DNA from: Hofstenia miamia
Taxonomy: Eukaryota; Xenacoelomorpha; Acoela
Direction of reading: 5' to 3'
Assembly (NCBI GenBank): GCA_004352715.1
Contig: SCFE01000019.1
Coordinates: 1,042,579 to 1,106,578 of the forward strand
Length of the DNA: 64,000 nucleotides
Below, piece by piece: positions 31,350 to 43,177 of this stretch (the first letter of the stretch is position 1; every line of letters begins with the position of its first letter). Below the pieces are notes generated by a model. It was not told where the DNA came from and did no database searches. It saw only the letters and a program-made list of their open reading frames with translations. The position numbers and the translations under genes were made by a program.

Positions 31350-32750
31350 TTTATTCTAAAGTCAAAATATAGTCAAAATTAAACAATCTTTAGCTCAAAA
31401 AATTGTAATTTTTGTGCCAAAATTGGGTCATCTTAGTGATAAGAATTCATATTTCGAAAAAAATTATATTTAAGCTTTCTCTATCTTATGAACAAGAATT
31501 CTTAGAAATTCAGATTTTCAAAATATTTTGCTTATTGTTAAAAACTGCTTATGACTATCTTCATAGTTTGAGGTCTGGTTTTTTGGAAGCCACACAACTC
31601 CATTAAGAAAATTTGAAACTCTCTACATTTTTCAATCTTGACAGAATGCCAAATCATTTTCAAAACTTATTTTCTAAATTATAAAATTCAATTTAAAAAA
31701 TATGTCGAAACACATTTTTCCTGATTATTACGCATACTTGCAAGGATAAAATTCGAATTGATTTTGAAGATTAACGCATTGCACATCCATACTCGAAGGT
31801 TATGCTTATCAATACATTTTTCTTGTTTTTGGAAGGTATTTGAATTAAAAAATATTTTCTGTTTACCACGAATTTATAAAGACTTTTTTCTTATTATTTT
31901 TTCTTGCTAAAATTATCTATTAAATTGGAAAAATCTAAATTTAGGGCTATATCACTCTCAATTGATAGTATATGCTAGATCACAAGTATCTTTTAATTGC
32001 AACGATAAACTCGAAAAAAACCTTCTTTTTTGTAAATCATAATGTCTATATTAAAGTAATACACAAATGTTCAAATGTAAGTAGTAATATAATTGTTTAA
32101 TTCATATTGTGAAAGATTAAATTTTAATTTTCTTACTAATAACTTTTCTATAAAAATTGCTTAGTTTGGCCCCTTGCTCCCCCTTATAGAATAATGTATA
32201 TTTGATTCCAAACTGTTCCATATTTGCATTTTCTAAGCATGATCATAGATTATATGCCTAAGCTCAATAATTACAACTAGTTTCTGAAATGGTTTACATA
32301 ATAGGTTTTCTTGTTAAAATCTAATAAAAAATCTGTTAACTCGTTTAAATTTTTTAGCTTTTTAAGCAAAATCTGCAAAGCCATTTAACAGAATTTTATT
32401 AAGTAAATATGATTGTGCAACGCTGTAGTTTTGCACTGTGAGATATTGTTGTATTGATTTAAAAACATGTGACACATCTAATAAAATGAACCTTTTCATT
32501 AAAAATAGGTGCAATTTCCCTTAGAAAACCATACCTAATCCACAATCAAGTGAACTACAGGGTCAATGCAAACCCACAACATGATGGATCTTAAGCAAGT
32601 TATAAACATCCTCAGTTTTTCTTAAATTCACTGTTCAACATCTTACTTACATTTATGAAAAATTGTATTTATTTAGTTATGTATTTGATTAATGACTTTC
32701 TTTGTTTAGAAAAATTGATTGAAATTCTTATAGGTTGGTATAACATCGGA
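31350..32750. other. AT-rich sequence, nothing recognised
   Basis: No gene, RNA or terminal repeat noticed. Confidence 0.45.
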
Positions 32751-32753
32751 TAA

Positions 32754-33983
32754 CCCAGATAACAATTTAAGGTCGAAACAACGTTGTTTTGTGTTGTTAT
32801 GTGGTTGTTTTATGTATCAAAAACAACGTTGTTTTAACGTCAAAATGGTACCATTTCATTAGTCGAAACAACGTTGCTTCAACAACGTCACATTAGGTTG
32901 CTTTTTGGTTGTTTCTTATGAATAAAAAGCAATATTTAGAGGTCGTAACAAGCGTTGTTTTATGCCAAATTGAACATGACTTTAAGGATTTAATTTTATC
33001 TATTATCTTGAAATTTATATTACAAATCTGTTCAAACATTGCTGTTTAAGCAAACACAAGCCCAACAAAGAACATGACAATATCTTTGACGTGGTGCCAT
33101 TGATATTTAAAATAAATATTTGCTAAAACTCTGAGTGAATGTCTTGTTTATAAATGATAACAATAAGCATTAAAATCTGCCAAATTTAACAAAAATTTAA
33201 AATTTTAAAAGTAAGTACTATTTTGAAATAGCACTTTCTTAAATCGTAAAAAATCTCTTTTGCTCAAATGTAACTTTTTTATATAACAGTCAATTTCAAG
33301 GTGTCCAAATATTCATGAATAAATTATTTTGAAAATTCGCTTACCAGGCATATTAGAATTTTTCACAAATTTAAAATTTCGAAAAAGCTGGTTACAATTC
33401 ATTTCTTTATATTAAAAGGATCTAGTTATCAAAATAATGAAGTGAATTCTATTTGTAAAGAACTGCTCACTGATGGTTTATATAATAATTGCCACTGATG
33501 CCGCCAATAGGTCGACTAATGAGCCACTGATGGCATCNNNNNNNNNNNNNNNNNNNNNNNNNNNNNNNNNNNNNNNNNNNNNNNNNNNNNNNNNNNNNNN
33601 NNNNNNNNNNNNNNNNNNNNNNNNNNNNNNNNNNNNNNNNNNNNNNNNTAGGTCGACTAATGAGCCACTGATGGCATCACTGGTGACTAATACCACATGT
33701 TTTCCATAAACAAGCCACTGATTACGGCCAATATTATATTATGAATTGTAATGTATAACTGAGCATAATTTGGTTGAGTTAAAGTCAAAGTTGGAAGTGT
33801 GTAGAGCATATTATCCTTAAGATGGAACAAAATTTGGTTGGTCAGCTTGAATAATAAAATAGCAAATTTTTTGTTGCTCAAATTAGTATTAACAGTTGTT
33901 ATTATGATGTTAATGGTTGCTGCAACAACCAAAAGTATGAAAAAACTATAAACAACATAAAAAAACCAAAAATGTTATCTGGG
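32754..33983. mobile_element. Non-autonomous element with CCCAGATAACA inverted ends
   Basis: The left end CCCAGATAACA (32754-32764) matches the complement of TGTTATCTGGG at 33973-33983. Just inside the left end are several copies of the palindromic word AACAACGTTGTT and of TGGTTGTTT (32775-32960); the right end has matching GCAACAACCAAAA words (33920-33935). No transposase. A minisatellite and a gap lie in the middle. I see no clear target duplication. Confidence 0.6.
33491..33722. repeat. Minisatellite around an N gap
   Basis: The block TAGGTCGACTAATGAGCCAC, followed by TGATGGCATC, occurs directly before (33508-33537) and after (33649-33678) a 111-n gap. GCCACTGAT words are also repeated outside it. 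Either a tandem array or an unmerged overlap. Confidence 0.6.
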
Positions 33984-33989
33984 AAGCTC

Positions 33990-36060
33990 CTTTTATATAT
34001 TATTTATTGAACCGATTGAATTTCTAAACATAAAAAGTCTAATATTATGTATAAATTAACTAACAAAATGAATAGAACGATAAATCAACGGTTTGCATTG
34101 CTTTGAGATTCATCTCTCAATCACAGTCTGTTACTGGAAACATAAAAACTCACTAAAAGTTCAGTCAATTTATAAGAATGATTCAAAAAGCCCTTTCCAA
34201 GAGGAGTTACCATAACTTTAATTAAAAGTATGCTGGAATCTGATAGAACTGTTCAGAATGTCTCTAAAAAGCATTCAGAAATATCACATACACTGACAAG
34301 TTCTACAAAGGAGTACTTGAAACATTTTAATCAAATCCAAGAAAGTCTATGCGGAGAACCAATCGTGAAATAGGAATATTGAAGTCCCAAGAAAATTAAC
34401 GAGCAAATTTGATTTTTTATTTAGGTATTTAGTAACACAGTTCCGTTTCTTAACTGTAAAACTGCCGTACCACAAACACTGCAGCTGCAAGGGGCACAAG
34501 TAGACAAAGGACGCTAAAACTAAGTTTTTCAAAAAAACATTGTTTTCTGTTTATGTTTGTTTTATCTTGTAACAATTATGAAGGTCATAAGGTAAGTCTG
34601 ATAGTACAAGCTTATAGCTATGAAGATAAAATATGGGCGCTTTGATATTTTATGCAGTTGGGCACATCCTTACATTCCCATGGCTATGGTAAAAACGTGC
34701 TTAAAAGGGTTATTGAACAACTCACTGGATTACGTCAGTGATTGACAAACTGCTCAATCAATAATTCACAAAAAACTTAAGTATTATTTCAATTCCTAAA
34801 TGAGATTCAAGTTCTACCTAGAAATATATCTACATACTTATGCATATAAGAATAAATAATATCTGAAGTTTGTGTGATTTTTATTAATGTCTCAATTGCA
34901 AAATCCATATACATGTACATACAATATTTTATGAACAGCTGGAGTTTTGTATGTATATGAAATAGGGCTGTGCTTAAAACTAAAAATTATCTTGTCCTGT
35001 CCGGATTTACATTTATTTCATTCTGTACGGATTAATACGGATTAACTGTCATTTTGCAGGATACACTAGGCAGCTTGGGGTTGATGAAAATATTAAGAGT
35101 TATTTTTTAATCCAAACTTTATTTGTGTAGGCATACTTATGAAAAATAACCTGCAAATAGAAGTAGATATTCTCACAAAATATGACGAAGATTTTATTAG
35201 CACTTTTTCGTTAGCTAATATTCGACAAAAATTGTCCTAATTATTTAAAAATAATTTATTGTGCTAATAAAGAAAATATGTACAACTTTATGCATAATTT
35301 GCTATTTGGCAACATGCGAATTCTCAGATGTTAATCTAATGATTGATTGGCTATTGTAAGAGAAATATGTGGGAAAGAACTTTAAGCCATTTTTAAAAAT
35401 ATTTTTATCATTGAACACATTTGCCTCTTGGAGGAAGTGGTTGATTGGCATAATGATAATAGATGTTTGTAATTTCAGTTTTATGTTCCATTTTATGCAA
35501 TTCTGTTGTAGGTCGTTGAGATTGGGAAATCTTGCTGATGCGAATGGCAGTGGTGGAAAAAACTTCAATTTGACGCTTTTCATGAGGCAAGATATCTACC
35601 CATAAACGATTGCTTTGTGTCATATCTCCCCTGCTTCTCTTATCAAACTTACTATGAAAACATCACCGCTCAAATCTGGATATAGAGTTTTGCGTCTTTG
35701 ACCACAGCTATTTCTTGGCTACGACCTGAAATCTTCAGACCGCGGCTGACCAGACTCTCAACTTAAGCTTTGACTTGTAAACTCAATTAAACAGTGATTT
35801 GCAATGAATAATGAGTTTTATTCAAGGCGAGTGTATCTCGAGATAAACTATGAGAAATGCAGAGAATATTATATTCACGAGAAAATTAATTAAAAATTGA
35901 GGCAAGAATAAGATGCGATCGGTAGTGTCTGAATTCAAGCTCGGACATTTCTTATTGGGAACTTGGCTGGTGCTTCTAACTGCCCTCTCAGAAACAGTGG
36001 ACAATGCAACCTGATTCGCTTGTTAAGGGTACTGTAATGACCATAGTTAAATGAAGAAAT
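33990..36060. other. AT-rich sequence, nothing recognised
   Basis: Short ORFs at 35302-35623 overlap one another on both strands and show no family resemblance. Confidence 0.4.
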
Positions 36061-36084
36061 CGTTTGAAATTTCAAACAGTTAAT

Positions 36085-36240
36085 TATACGAGGTATGTTT
36101 ATAAGGTGATGAGCAAGAATTCAGGACAACAGTATTTATTCACATAAGCCTAGAAAATAACTCCTTGTCCTTTCTTCACGTACGTTGCTACAAGAAAACG
36201 TTCTTTCATTCGTTTTCTGTAGTCGCTACATGTAATTTGC
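36085..36240 (-). pseudogene. Possible mariner-type terminal fragment
   Basis: The plus strand ACGAGGTATGTTTATAAGGT followed by GATGAGCAAG looks like a mariner end. The minus strand beyond reads YRKRMKERFLVATYVKKGQG, compatible with the last helix of a mariner transposase. No partner end was found, so this is tentative. Confidence 0.3.
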
Positions 36241-36249
36241 CGATGTTTG

Positions 36250-38015
36250 GCAGTGAACGATTTTGCTGATTTCAAAAAAGGCGTCCTAAAAGGTGCTTCT
36301 ACTTCTAAATCCACACTTTTTCATGATTTATGTAGTTGCCATCTTAACTGTGCCTATTTTGATTTGCAAGTGTGCAAAATCTTTCAAATATCCTCCAATT
36401 TTATAGGTATGGGGCCTTGCCGTACACCATTTATTGTAGTCCTTCAAAAAACTATGAAAACCACATTCCCTTTCATATTTTCCCAGTACTAAATTGCTTT
36501 ACATGTAAACAGTTCAATGACATAGCAGAGGAATTTAATCTAAACTTTTCCCGCTTCTTATTTTGACAACGGAAATAAGCAAAACCTGGGGAAGTTTAAA
36601 TGGGTTTCTATAAAATTCGAGGATATTTGAAGGATTTTGTTTCTTGTAGGTAGAAATAGGGAGTTTCCGGCACAGTTAAGATTGGCAGTTTTTCAAACAA
36701 ATTTTTCAAAAATCAAAATTTTCTAAAATTCTGTGTTGCAGATTTATTGTCATAAAATGTAACAGAAATTTACAAATAGTGTATACTTTGTTAACGCAAA
36801 GATAACTAAGTATATCACAGTAGCATTAAGCAAATAATTACAATTTATTATTTAATCGTGTGGCTCAATTTTGCATTTTCTACAGATTGTAATGATTTCT
36901 ATATAAATATTTTATTCGCTGATAACTAACTAATATAGATATTTAAAAGTCCAGAGCACCATCGATAGAAAATTGTACACATGTTACAAATTCGTGCGTC
37001 TTAGTATGGTTCATTATTTCTTTTGCAATAATTACGTTTTCATTTCAATAAAGCAGAAAAACCATGGTGCCCCAATCTGAGAAAAATCATATAATAGTTA
37101 AGTGACGGTGACATGTTGACCAGAAATAAAACAGACAAGTGAAAGGAAAAAACAAAAATCCATTCATTTTTTAAGATTCAATTTCTCTTAGATTAATTTT
37201 TATTGTAATATTTAAATATGTAATTAAATCAAAAAATTTCTACATTTTTCCAATATAGTATGCAAATTTTGTGTTTTTGCCTATGTCATCTTTAATTTAC
37301 TCCAAATGCAGTTTTTTTGTTCCTTATACTAAATAAGATTAACCAATTAGACGAATGTAGTACAATGTCTGCATATAAACTTCAGACAAGTATAAATTCA
37401 AATGCACTAAATCAAAATTGGGAATTCACAGTGTTGGAAATATACGATATGGAATGCATTTCCTTAGTACTAAATTGAATTATTTATATTACAGTTGTAA
37501 AATATAACAGAAAGCGTCCGCTAGAGGTCTAGTACTAATTTCTTCTACTGACACTAAATCTGTTTTATCAAATAAAATAGTCTCAGGAGACATGTATTGA
37601 ATAGGTTTCTCCAGCTACAAAATGGAATTATTCTAATGTGTTTACCTTCATTCTCAATTAACCTTTAACCAACTACAAAGTTATTTTTTACAAAATATTA
37701 ACCTTAAACAGCCCAGCTAGCATCCATTTTAAAGGACAAACCGTTTTTTCACATTTACAAAAATTTTTTCCAAGCCTATTTCCTAATTTAAAAATCCTGG
37801 GGCATGGAAAAGTCTATTACGGAACATACATTTATGCATTATTGAAAATTTCTATTATAGCTTATTGCTCAGACATAGATTGTTGAAATGACTAATAAGT
37901 TTTCCTTGAAAAATTTGAATTTTTGAAAAAAATTTAAATTCACTCCATACTTAATACTTAGTGTTAATGTATTTAGAAGGTTTCTAGCCCCTGGGGGAAA
38001 AAATTAATTTTACTG
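36250..38015. other. AT-rich sequence, nothing recognised
   Basis: Short ORFs (36247-36566) without family resemblance. No RNA gene or terminal repeats were seen. Confidence 0.4.
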
Positions 38016-38023
38016 TTTTAATA

Positions 38024-39067
38024 CAAGATTGGAACCGGCTACCGGCCGGCCGAGGCCGGTTGGGCCGGGGCGGCAATTTACCGGCCTGCAGCCACTTTTA
38101 AATTTTTATGAAAGGCCGGTAAAATTACCGGCCGCTTACCGGCCGAAACTATAAAAAATATTCTTGTTTTTTATTATTAACAGGAAATACTTTTTTTAGT
38201 TTGGGAGGAATTTCTATGAAAATCTAAAGTTCGAAAAAAAATNNNNNNNNNNNNNNNNNNNNNAAATATAATTAATCATGCAAGATCCAGATTTTAATGT
38301 GCATATATAGTTGAACCAGAGATGGAGTCGGCAATTTACCGGCCTGCAGCCACTTTTAAATTTTATGAAAGGCCGGTAAAATTACCGGCCGCTTACCGGC
38401 CGAAACTATAAAAAATATTCTTGTTTTTTATTATTAACAGGGAATACTTTGTTTAGTTTGGGAGGAATTTCTATGAAAATCTAAAGTTCGAAAAAAAAAT
38501 ATTATACTATGAGCAATTTACAGTATTGCAATTTGAATAATAATTACATTTACATTCTGGAATCTCTCCTAAATTTTGCTACAAACGGAGTTGTTCTGCT
38601 TTTTGATAGGGTAATTTTACTTTAGTTTTCTTTGGAACTCACTAATAATATTAAAAGAACCTGTTTATAATACTGAAAATATAATGTATAAGATTAACGC
38701 TTGAAATTTGAGAGACCCCATTCAAATAAAGCAACTGGAAACCTTGCATTTAATTAATATTGGAAGGGGACNNNNNNNNNNNNNNNNNNNNNNNNNNNNN
38801 NNNNNNNNNNNNNNNNNNNNNNNNNNNNNNNNNNNNNNNNNNNNNNNNNNNNNNNNNNNNNNNNNNNNNNNNNNNNNNNNNNNNNNNNNNNNNNNNNNNN
38901 NNNNNNNNNNNNNNNNNNATATATATATAATGTACTTGCATAGATTAAATATAAAATGCAAATATAATTTACCGGCCAAAACAGGCCGAAAACCGGCTGG
39001 CCAGTATTAGCTGTTGCTGGCCAACTACCGGCCCCGGCCTTAAAATTTCCGGCCGGTTCCAACTCTG
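38024..39067. mobile_element. CCGG-rich non-autonomous hAT element
   Basis: The left end CAAGATTGGAACCGGC (38024-38039) pairs with the complement of the right end, CAGAGTTGGAACCGGC (39067-39052 region). The flanks TTTTAATA (38016-38023) and GTTTAATA (39068-39075) form an 8-bp duplication with one mismatch, as expected for hAT. The body has many CCGGCC/GGCCGG words in an otherwise AT-rich window. An internal segment of about 170 bases is repeated (38100-38242 and 38332-38503) with several differences, flanking a 21-n gap; a further gap is at 38772-38918. No transposase. Confidence 0.75.
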
Positions 39068-39079
39068 GTTTAATATGTG

Positions 39080-39885
39080 CAAAGATATTCCAAACCCATT
39101 GAGGCGTGTCGTGCGCAAAGTCAGAGGTCGCGGGACCAAATCCAAGCCAGCGAGCGGATTTAGAGTGAAAACAAAATAGGAGACTCTCCTCTATCATGTG
39201 GTGCTTTCAGATTGAGCATACCATTAATAGTTTTTGAGCTATAAGCGCTTAAATATCTTTTATAGGATCATAAAAATTTTTTAAAAATCACCAGGCTGTT
39301 TAAGGTTAGGTGGAAGAACAATGATACAATTTTTAGCATCAAAGCACATGCTTTTGGAAAGAAATGAAGATTTTTCATCAGGCATGCCGTTGTGTATTTT
39401 CCAATTATTATTATTATTGAAAAACAAACTCATCTGGTATCAATTTATTGCTGATGAAAATACATAAATATTTTGACACATATTAAGTAGCCTACGTCCA
39501 TGATATGTCAGAAAAAATTGTTTTGTAACATGACAACTTGCACATCATGGAAAAAATATAGTTTTTTCCTTGAAAATTCCATTTTTAAATCAAGTTTCAT
39601 CTAAGATTCTAGCCATAATATTATACACATGATATTTGGTAAGCAAGTTAATGTTTTGAGGATATCAGATACCCGTATTGGACAGTGTAATTTTCGATTC
39701 TGGCACATCCATACACAAAATTTTGTATTTTATCTTTGAAAAATCCTGGTGACTATTTTGGGTTTTTATCTTCAATTTTATTATCAAATTAGAATGCGCA
39801 TTCTTCCTATTTATACCATGTAAATAAACGAATCCCATGAGATATCAATAGGAATGCGACATTGCAACCTTCTTAAGCCTCGTTT
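39080..39885. other. AT-rich sequence, nothing recognised
   Basis: No gene or repeat structure seen. Confidence 0.4.
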
Positions 39886-39939
39886 ACACTGGTTCAACTT
39901 GAGGAATTCGTCGAGCTAATTCAATAGCGCATGGTCACG

Positions 39940-40230
39940 TTTACATCTGTTCCTCATGTTGATTTCATTTGACAATTTCAATAGCGCATGGTGGCGTTTA
40001 CATCTGTCCTCAAGTTGATTTCATTTGACGATTTCAATAGCGCATGGCGGCGTTTACATCTGTTCCTCATGTTGATTTCATTTGACGATTTCAATAGCAC
40101 ATGGTGGCGTTTACATCTGTTCCTCATGTTGATTTCATTTGACGATTTCAATAGCACATGGTTGTGTTTACATTTGTTCCTAATGTTGATTTCATTTGAC
40201 GATTTCAATATTGAAAGCTCCTGTTTACAT
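39940..40230 (+). repeat. Tandem array, about 60-bp unit, left arm
   Basis: Successive units begin at about 39919, 39976, 40033, 40092 and 40150, each with AATAGC(G/A)CATGG and GTTTACAT. Units vary by a few bases, with the last one diverged (40207-40240). Confidence 0.8.
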
Positions 40231-40889
40231 TGGTTCCTTTTTTGTTGATATTTATCAAATGATTTAAAAGAATAATAAGCTAACGTCAGTGATTTAAGAA
40301 TCTAATTAACACAGACCAGGTGTACAGAGCCGTAGCTATGATGGGCAAGTATGGGCAATTGTCCACCTAAATATATTTTAGCCTTGTCTTTGTAAACTTG
40401 AAAAATGGGGGAAATATGCAACTACTCCAGAGTGCACTGACAAATTATCTATTTAACTATTGGAGATGGATTAGGGTGCAAGTCGATCCAGGAAAAGTTT
40501 ACTTCAATATTTTTACAAAGATAGTACAGCTGCAGGAATGAATGGCTAGGATTTTAGTTGCACAATTTGATGAAAACAATGTAAAAGATAAAAGAAATCA
40601 TGGTGACACCATAAAATTTCTTTTAATTATTTCAATTAAATTTCTTATCAATTGAGCAAAATTTTGATAGTAATCAAAGGAATATTTACATAAATCCAAT
40701 TCTAACAGTAATTGTCACATAGAAATTGTCATGACCTTTGTGTTACATTCAGTGATGAATACTATTGTTAAGTAGGTAGCAATTTCGTAAAAACATCAAT
40801 GCTTGATTCTTGCAGCTTTAGTGGTGCCATCAACAGTTAATACTGACTGGTTGGTTTTTGGCTAGGAAATTTATATATATATACTGAAC

Positions 40890-41256
40890 ATATACTGGGG
40901 TTTCCGACTACGGGTTATTTCGTGTTGAAGTCGCTCATGCACAGCAAGGCTTTTTTNNNNNNNNNNNNNNNNNNNNNNNNNNNNNNNNNNNNNNNNNNNN
41001 NNNNNNNNNNNNNNNNNNNNNNNNNNNNNNNNNNNNNNNNNNNNNNNNNNNNNNNNNNNNNNNNNNNNNNNNNNNNNNNNNNNNNNNNNNNNNNNNNNNN
41101 NNNNNNNNNNNNNNNNNNNNNNNNNNNNNNNNNNNNNNNNNNNNNNNNNNNNNNNNNNNNNNNNNNNNNNNNNNNNNNNNNNNNNNNNNNNNNNNNNNNN
41201 NNNNNNNNNNNNNNNNNNNNNNNNNNNNNNNNNNNNNNNNNNNNNNNNNNNNNNNN

Positions 41257-41289
<33 letters not shown>

Positions 41290-41360
41290 GTACATATACT
41301 GGTGATTCTGACTACGAGTTATTTCATTTTGAATTCGCCCACGCACAGCTAGGCTTTGTT
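40890..41360 (+). repeat. Direct repeat of about 75 bp flanking an (AT)n gap
   Basis: 40887-40956 and 41288-41360 share ACATATACTGG.G.TT, TGACTACG.GTTATTTC and CACAGC.AGGCTTT at roughly 80 percent identity. Between them are a 300-n gap (40957-41256) and (AT)n. The divergence argues for a true old duplication. Confidence 0.65.
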
Positions 41361-41984
41361 GTCATAGTCACTAGTGCCAGCATCATTTCATTTCGTCTGT
41401 ATGGTCTGAACTGATTTCAAATTTCTGTCATGGATAGCTTATACCCATACCTACAATATGAGATTTTAAAAAATTCGATTTCTTAATTTTAGATTTTTTT
41501 TGTTTTACCATAGCTGGTCGCGTCAGTATTAATAACGGAATTGAACAGTGCCAGCATAAATACGTGAAAAGTGTCTATAGCGCCATATATATATTTATAG
41601 TAAAGATCAATAAAATAATATATGTATTTAAACTTACTCAAAATTTATATTTTGACATGCGTAAATCATGTAAATGTGCATATGTATATTTTGATTATTC
41701 AACTAAATTTTTTCATTTGTGAAAAATGAAACTTAACAAATTTTAATATTGATAAATATTTTGTTTATTGAAACACTTCTAGTTCATAACTTTTAGAAAA
41801 ATTCTATAATTTAGTCGTTTTTTCTATTAAAATAGAAACTTTGTTTACTTTGAGGAATTCAATAGCGAAAGGCGCGTTTACATTTGCGCATCAAAAGGAA
41901 AGTTGAACACAAAATAGATCGAAAATATATTTCGTTCCTCTCCTCTGTGCGCTTTTGCTTTTAATTTTGTAGGGTGTTTACATT

Positions 41985-42158
41985 AGGAATCTATTGAAAT
42001 CGTCAAATGAAATCAACATGACGAACAGATGTAAACGCGACCATGTGCTATTGAAATCGTCAAATGAAATCAACATGAGGAACAGATGTAAACACGTCCA
42101 TGCGCTATTGAATTCGCTTGACGAATTCCTCAAGTTGAACCAGTGTAAACGGGACTTT
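41985..42158 (-). repeat. Tandem array, about 60-bp unit, right arm
   Basis: Two full units and one partial unit in inverted orientation to the left arm (GAAATCAACATGA.GAACAG, ATGTAAACGCG, CCATG.GCTATTGAA). Confidence 0.8.
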
Positions 42159-42372
42159 AGAGAAAAACATCATATATAAAATACTATTTCTCTGTTTGCT
42201 ACTCAATTATATTAATGCAATCAAGAATTATAGGTATATAGTCTTAAAATTTTACAAAGACGTAAACCTAGCATTGCTACTTTGTTTTAGATATTGCATA
42301 ATTAAAAGAATTAAAATATTTACACAAGTATCGTAAACCTTACATATAGGTCTAAATATGAACTACTTTTAA

Positions 42373-43135
42373 CACTAGAATGCCCGGACTGGTCATTTTG
42401 ACCGGAAAGCGACTTTAATTAGTTACAGTTAATTAGTGTAATTGAACTATACCAACTAAATACCACCATAATTATTCTTTTTGATGATATTTACTTTACC
42501 ATTTGTTTAATTGAATTGATCACTCTTGTTTATCTATGTTCTGGAAAATCTACCTTTAATGCCCAGCCCGGTCATTTTGATCAGTAGTTAATATAGCATA
42601 CTTCACAATGAACAACAAACTTTAGTAGTTGACCTTTCCTATTGCAATCTCATTTTGAAGGCAATCACTTTATGAATCAAGACATTTTTGCATGGACAAT
42701 ATTTTGACCGTCTCATACCAATGCAAGCCACTGAGAATGCTGGAAAAAGAAAACCAGAAATGGTGAAGTTTTATAATCAAAACAAAGTTGGAGTGGATGC
42801 GATGGACAGTATGATACGTCTCTACAGCTGCAAAGCTGCAAATCGTAGATTGCTGCTGGCAGTATTTTACGATATCTTAGACAAAGCTGCCCTCAATTCG
42901 CACACTATTTACAAGGAATCCACTGGTAGTAATATCTCGTGCAGACAATTCATACTCGATTGAACTGGAGGTACCAAAGGTTGAAGAGTCGAAAGGGAGA
43001 AAGAGAAAGAAATGTTCTGCTGCGAAGTGTGAAAACAAATCTTGTCTTCACTGCGAAACATGTGAAAAGACTGTCTGCGGAAAACAAGCTGCGTGGTTGA
43101 ACCACAAATTAGAATATTAGTAGTAGCATATTATA
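42373..43135 (+). mobile_element. piggyBac-like element, 5' end and transposase C-terminal part
   Basis: TTAA (42369-42372) then CACTAGAATGCCCGGACTGG and a GGTCATTTTGACC palindrome. A second, internal version of this end sits at 42555-42586 (ATGCCCAGCCCGGTCATTTTG). Transposase pieces follow from about 42715: RKPEMVKFYNQNKVGVDAMD (third catalytic Asp region), RLYSCKAANRR, LAVFYDILDKAALNS, FILD and a stop (42961). In another frame comes a Cys-rich tail CSAAKCENKSCLHCETCEK, typical of piggyBac C-termini. The N-terminal two-thirds of the transposase are absent, and the 3' end probably lies in the 1000-n gap (43178-44177). Confidence 0.8.
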
Positions 43136-43177
43136 ATTATTTTATAATTACCAAGGAGGTTATGTTTTTCGTAGTGT

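Larger units (their letters stand above)
39893..42158. mobile_element. Element with long inverted ends made of 60-bp tandem units
   Basis: The left terminus CGTTTACACTGGTTCAACTT (39888-39907 region) is matched by the complement of AAGTTGAACCAGTGTAAACG at 42133-42152. Inside the left end are about six tandem units of near 60 bases (39940-40230) containing AATAGCGCATGG, GTTTACATCTGTTCCTCATG and TTGATTTCATTTGACGA. The right end has about three units in inverted orientation (41985-42115). The outer flanks are TTAA (left) and TTTA (right), possibly a degenerate TTAA target duplication. The interior (40260-41850) has no transposase that I recognise. Confidence 0.65.

Noticed and set aside
34960-35060. 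TCCGGATT/CGGATTA words as a second hAT terminus
   Set aside because: No inverted partner and no 8-bp duplication was found.
39978-40248. Repetitive protein-like frames on both strands with SSNEIN or SFDDFN repeats
   Set aside because: The 60-bp unit length is divisible by three, so frames stay open by repetition; the DNA structure explains it.
39895-42160. CRISPR-like array
   Set aside because: Units are contiguous without unique spacers, and the DNA is from an animal genome.
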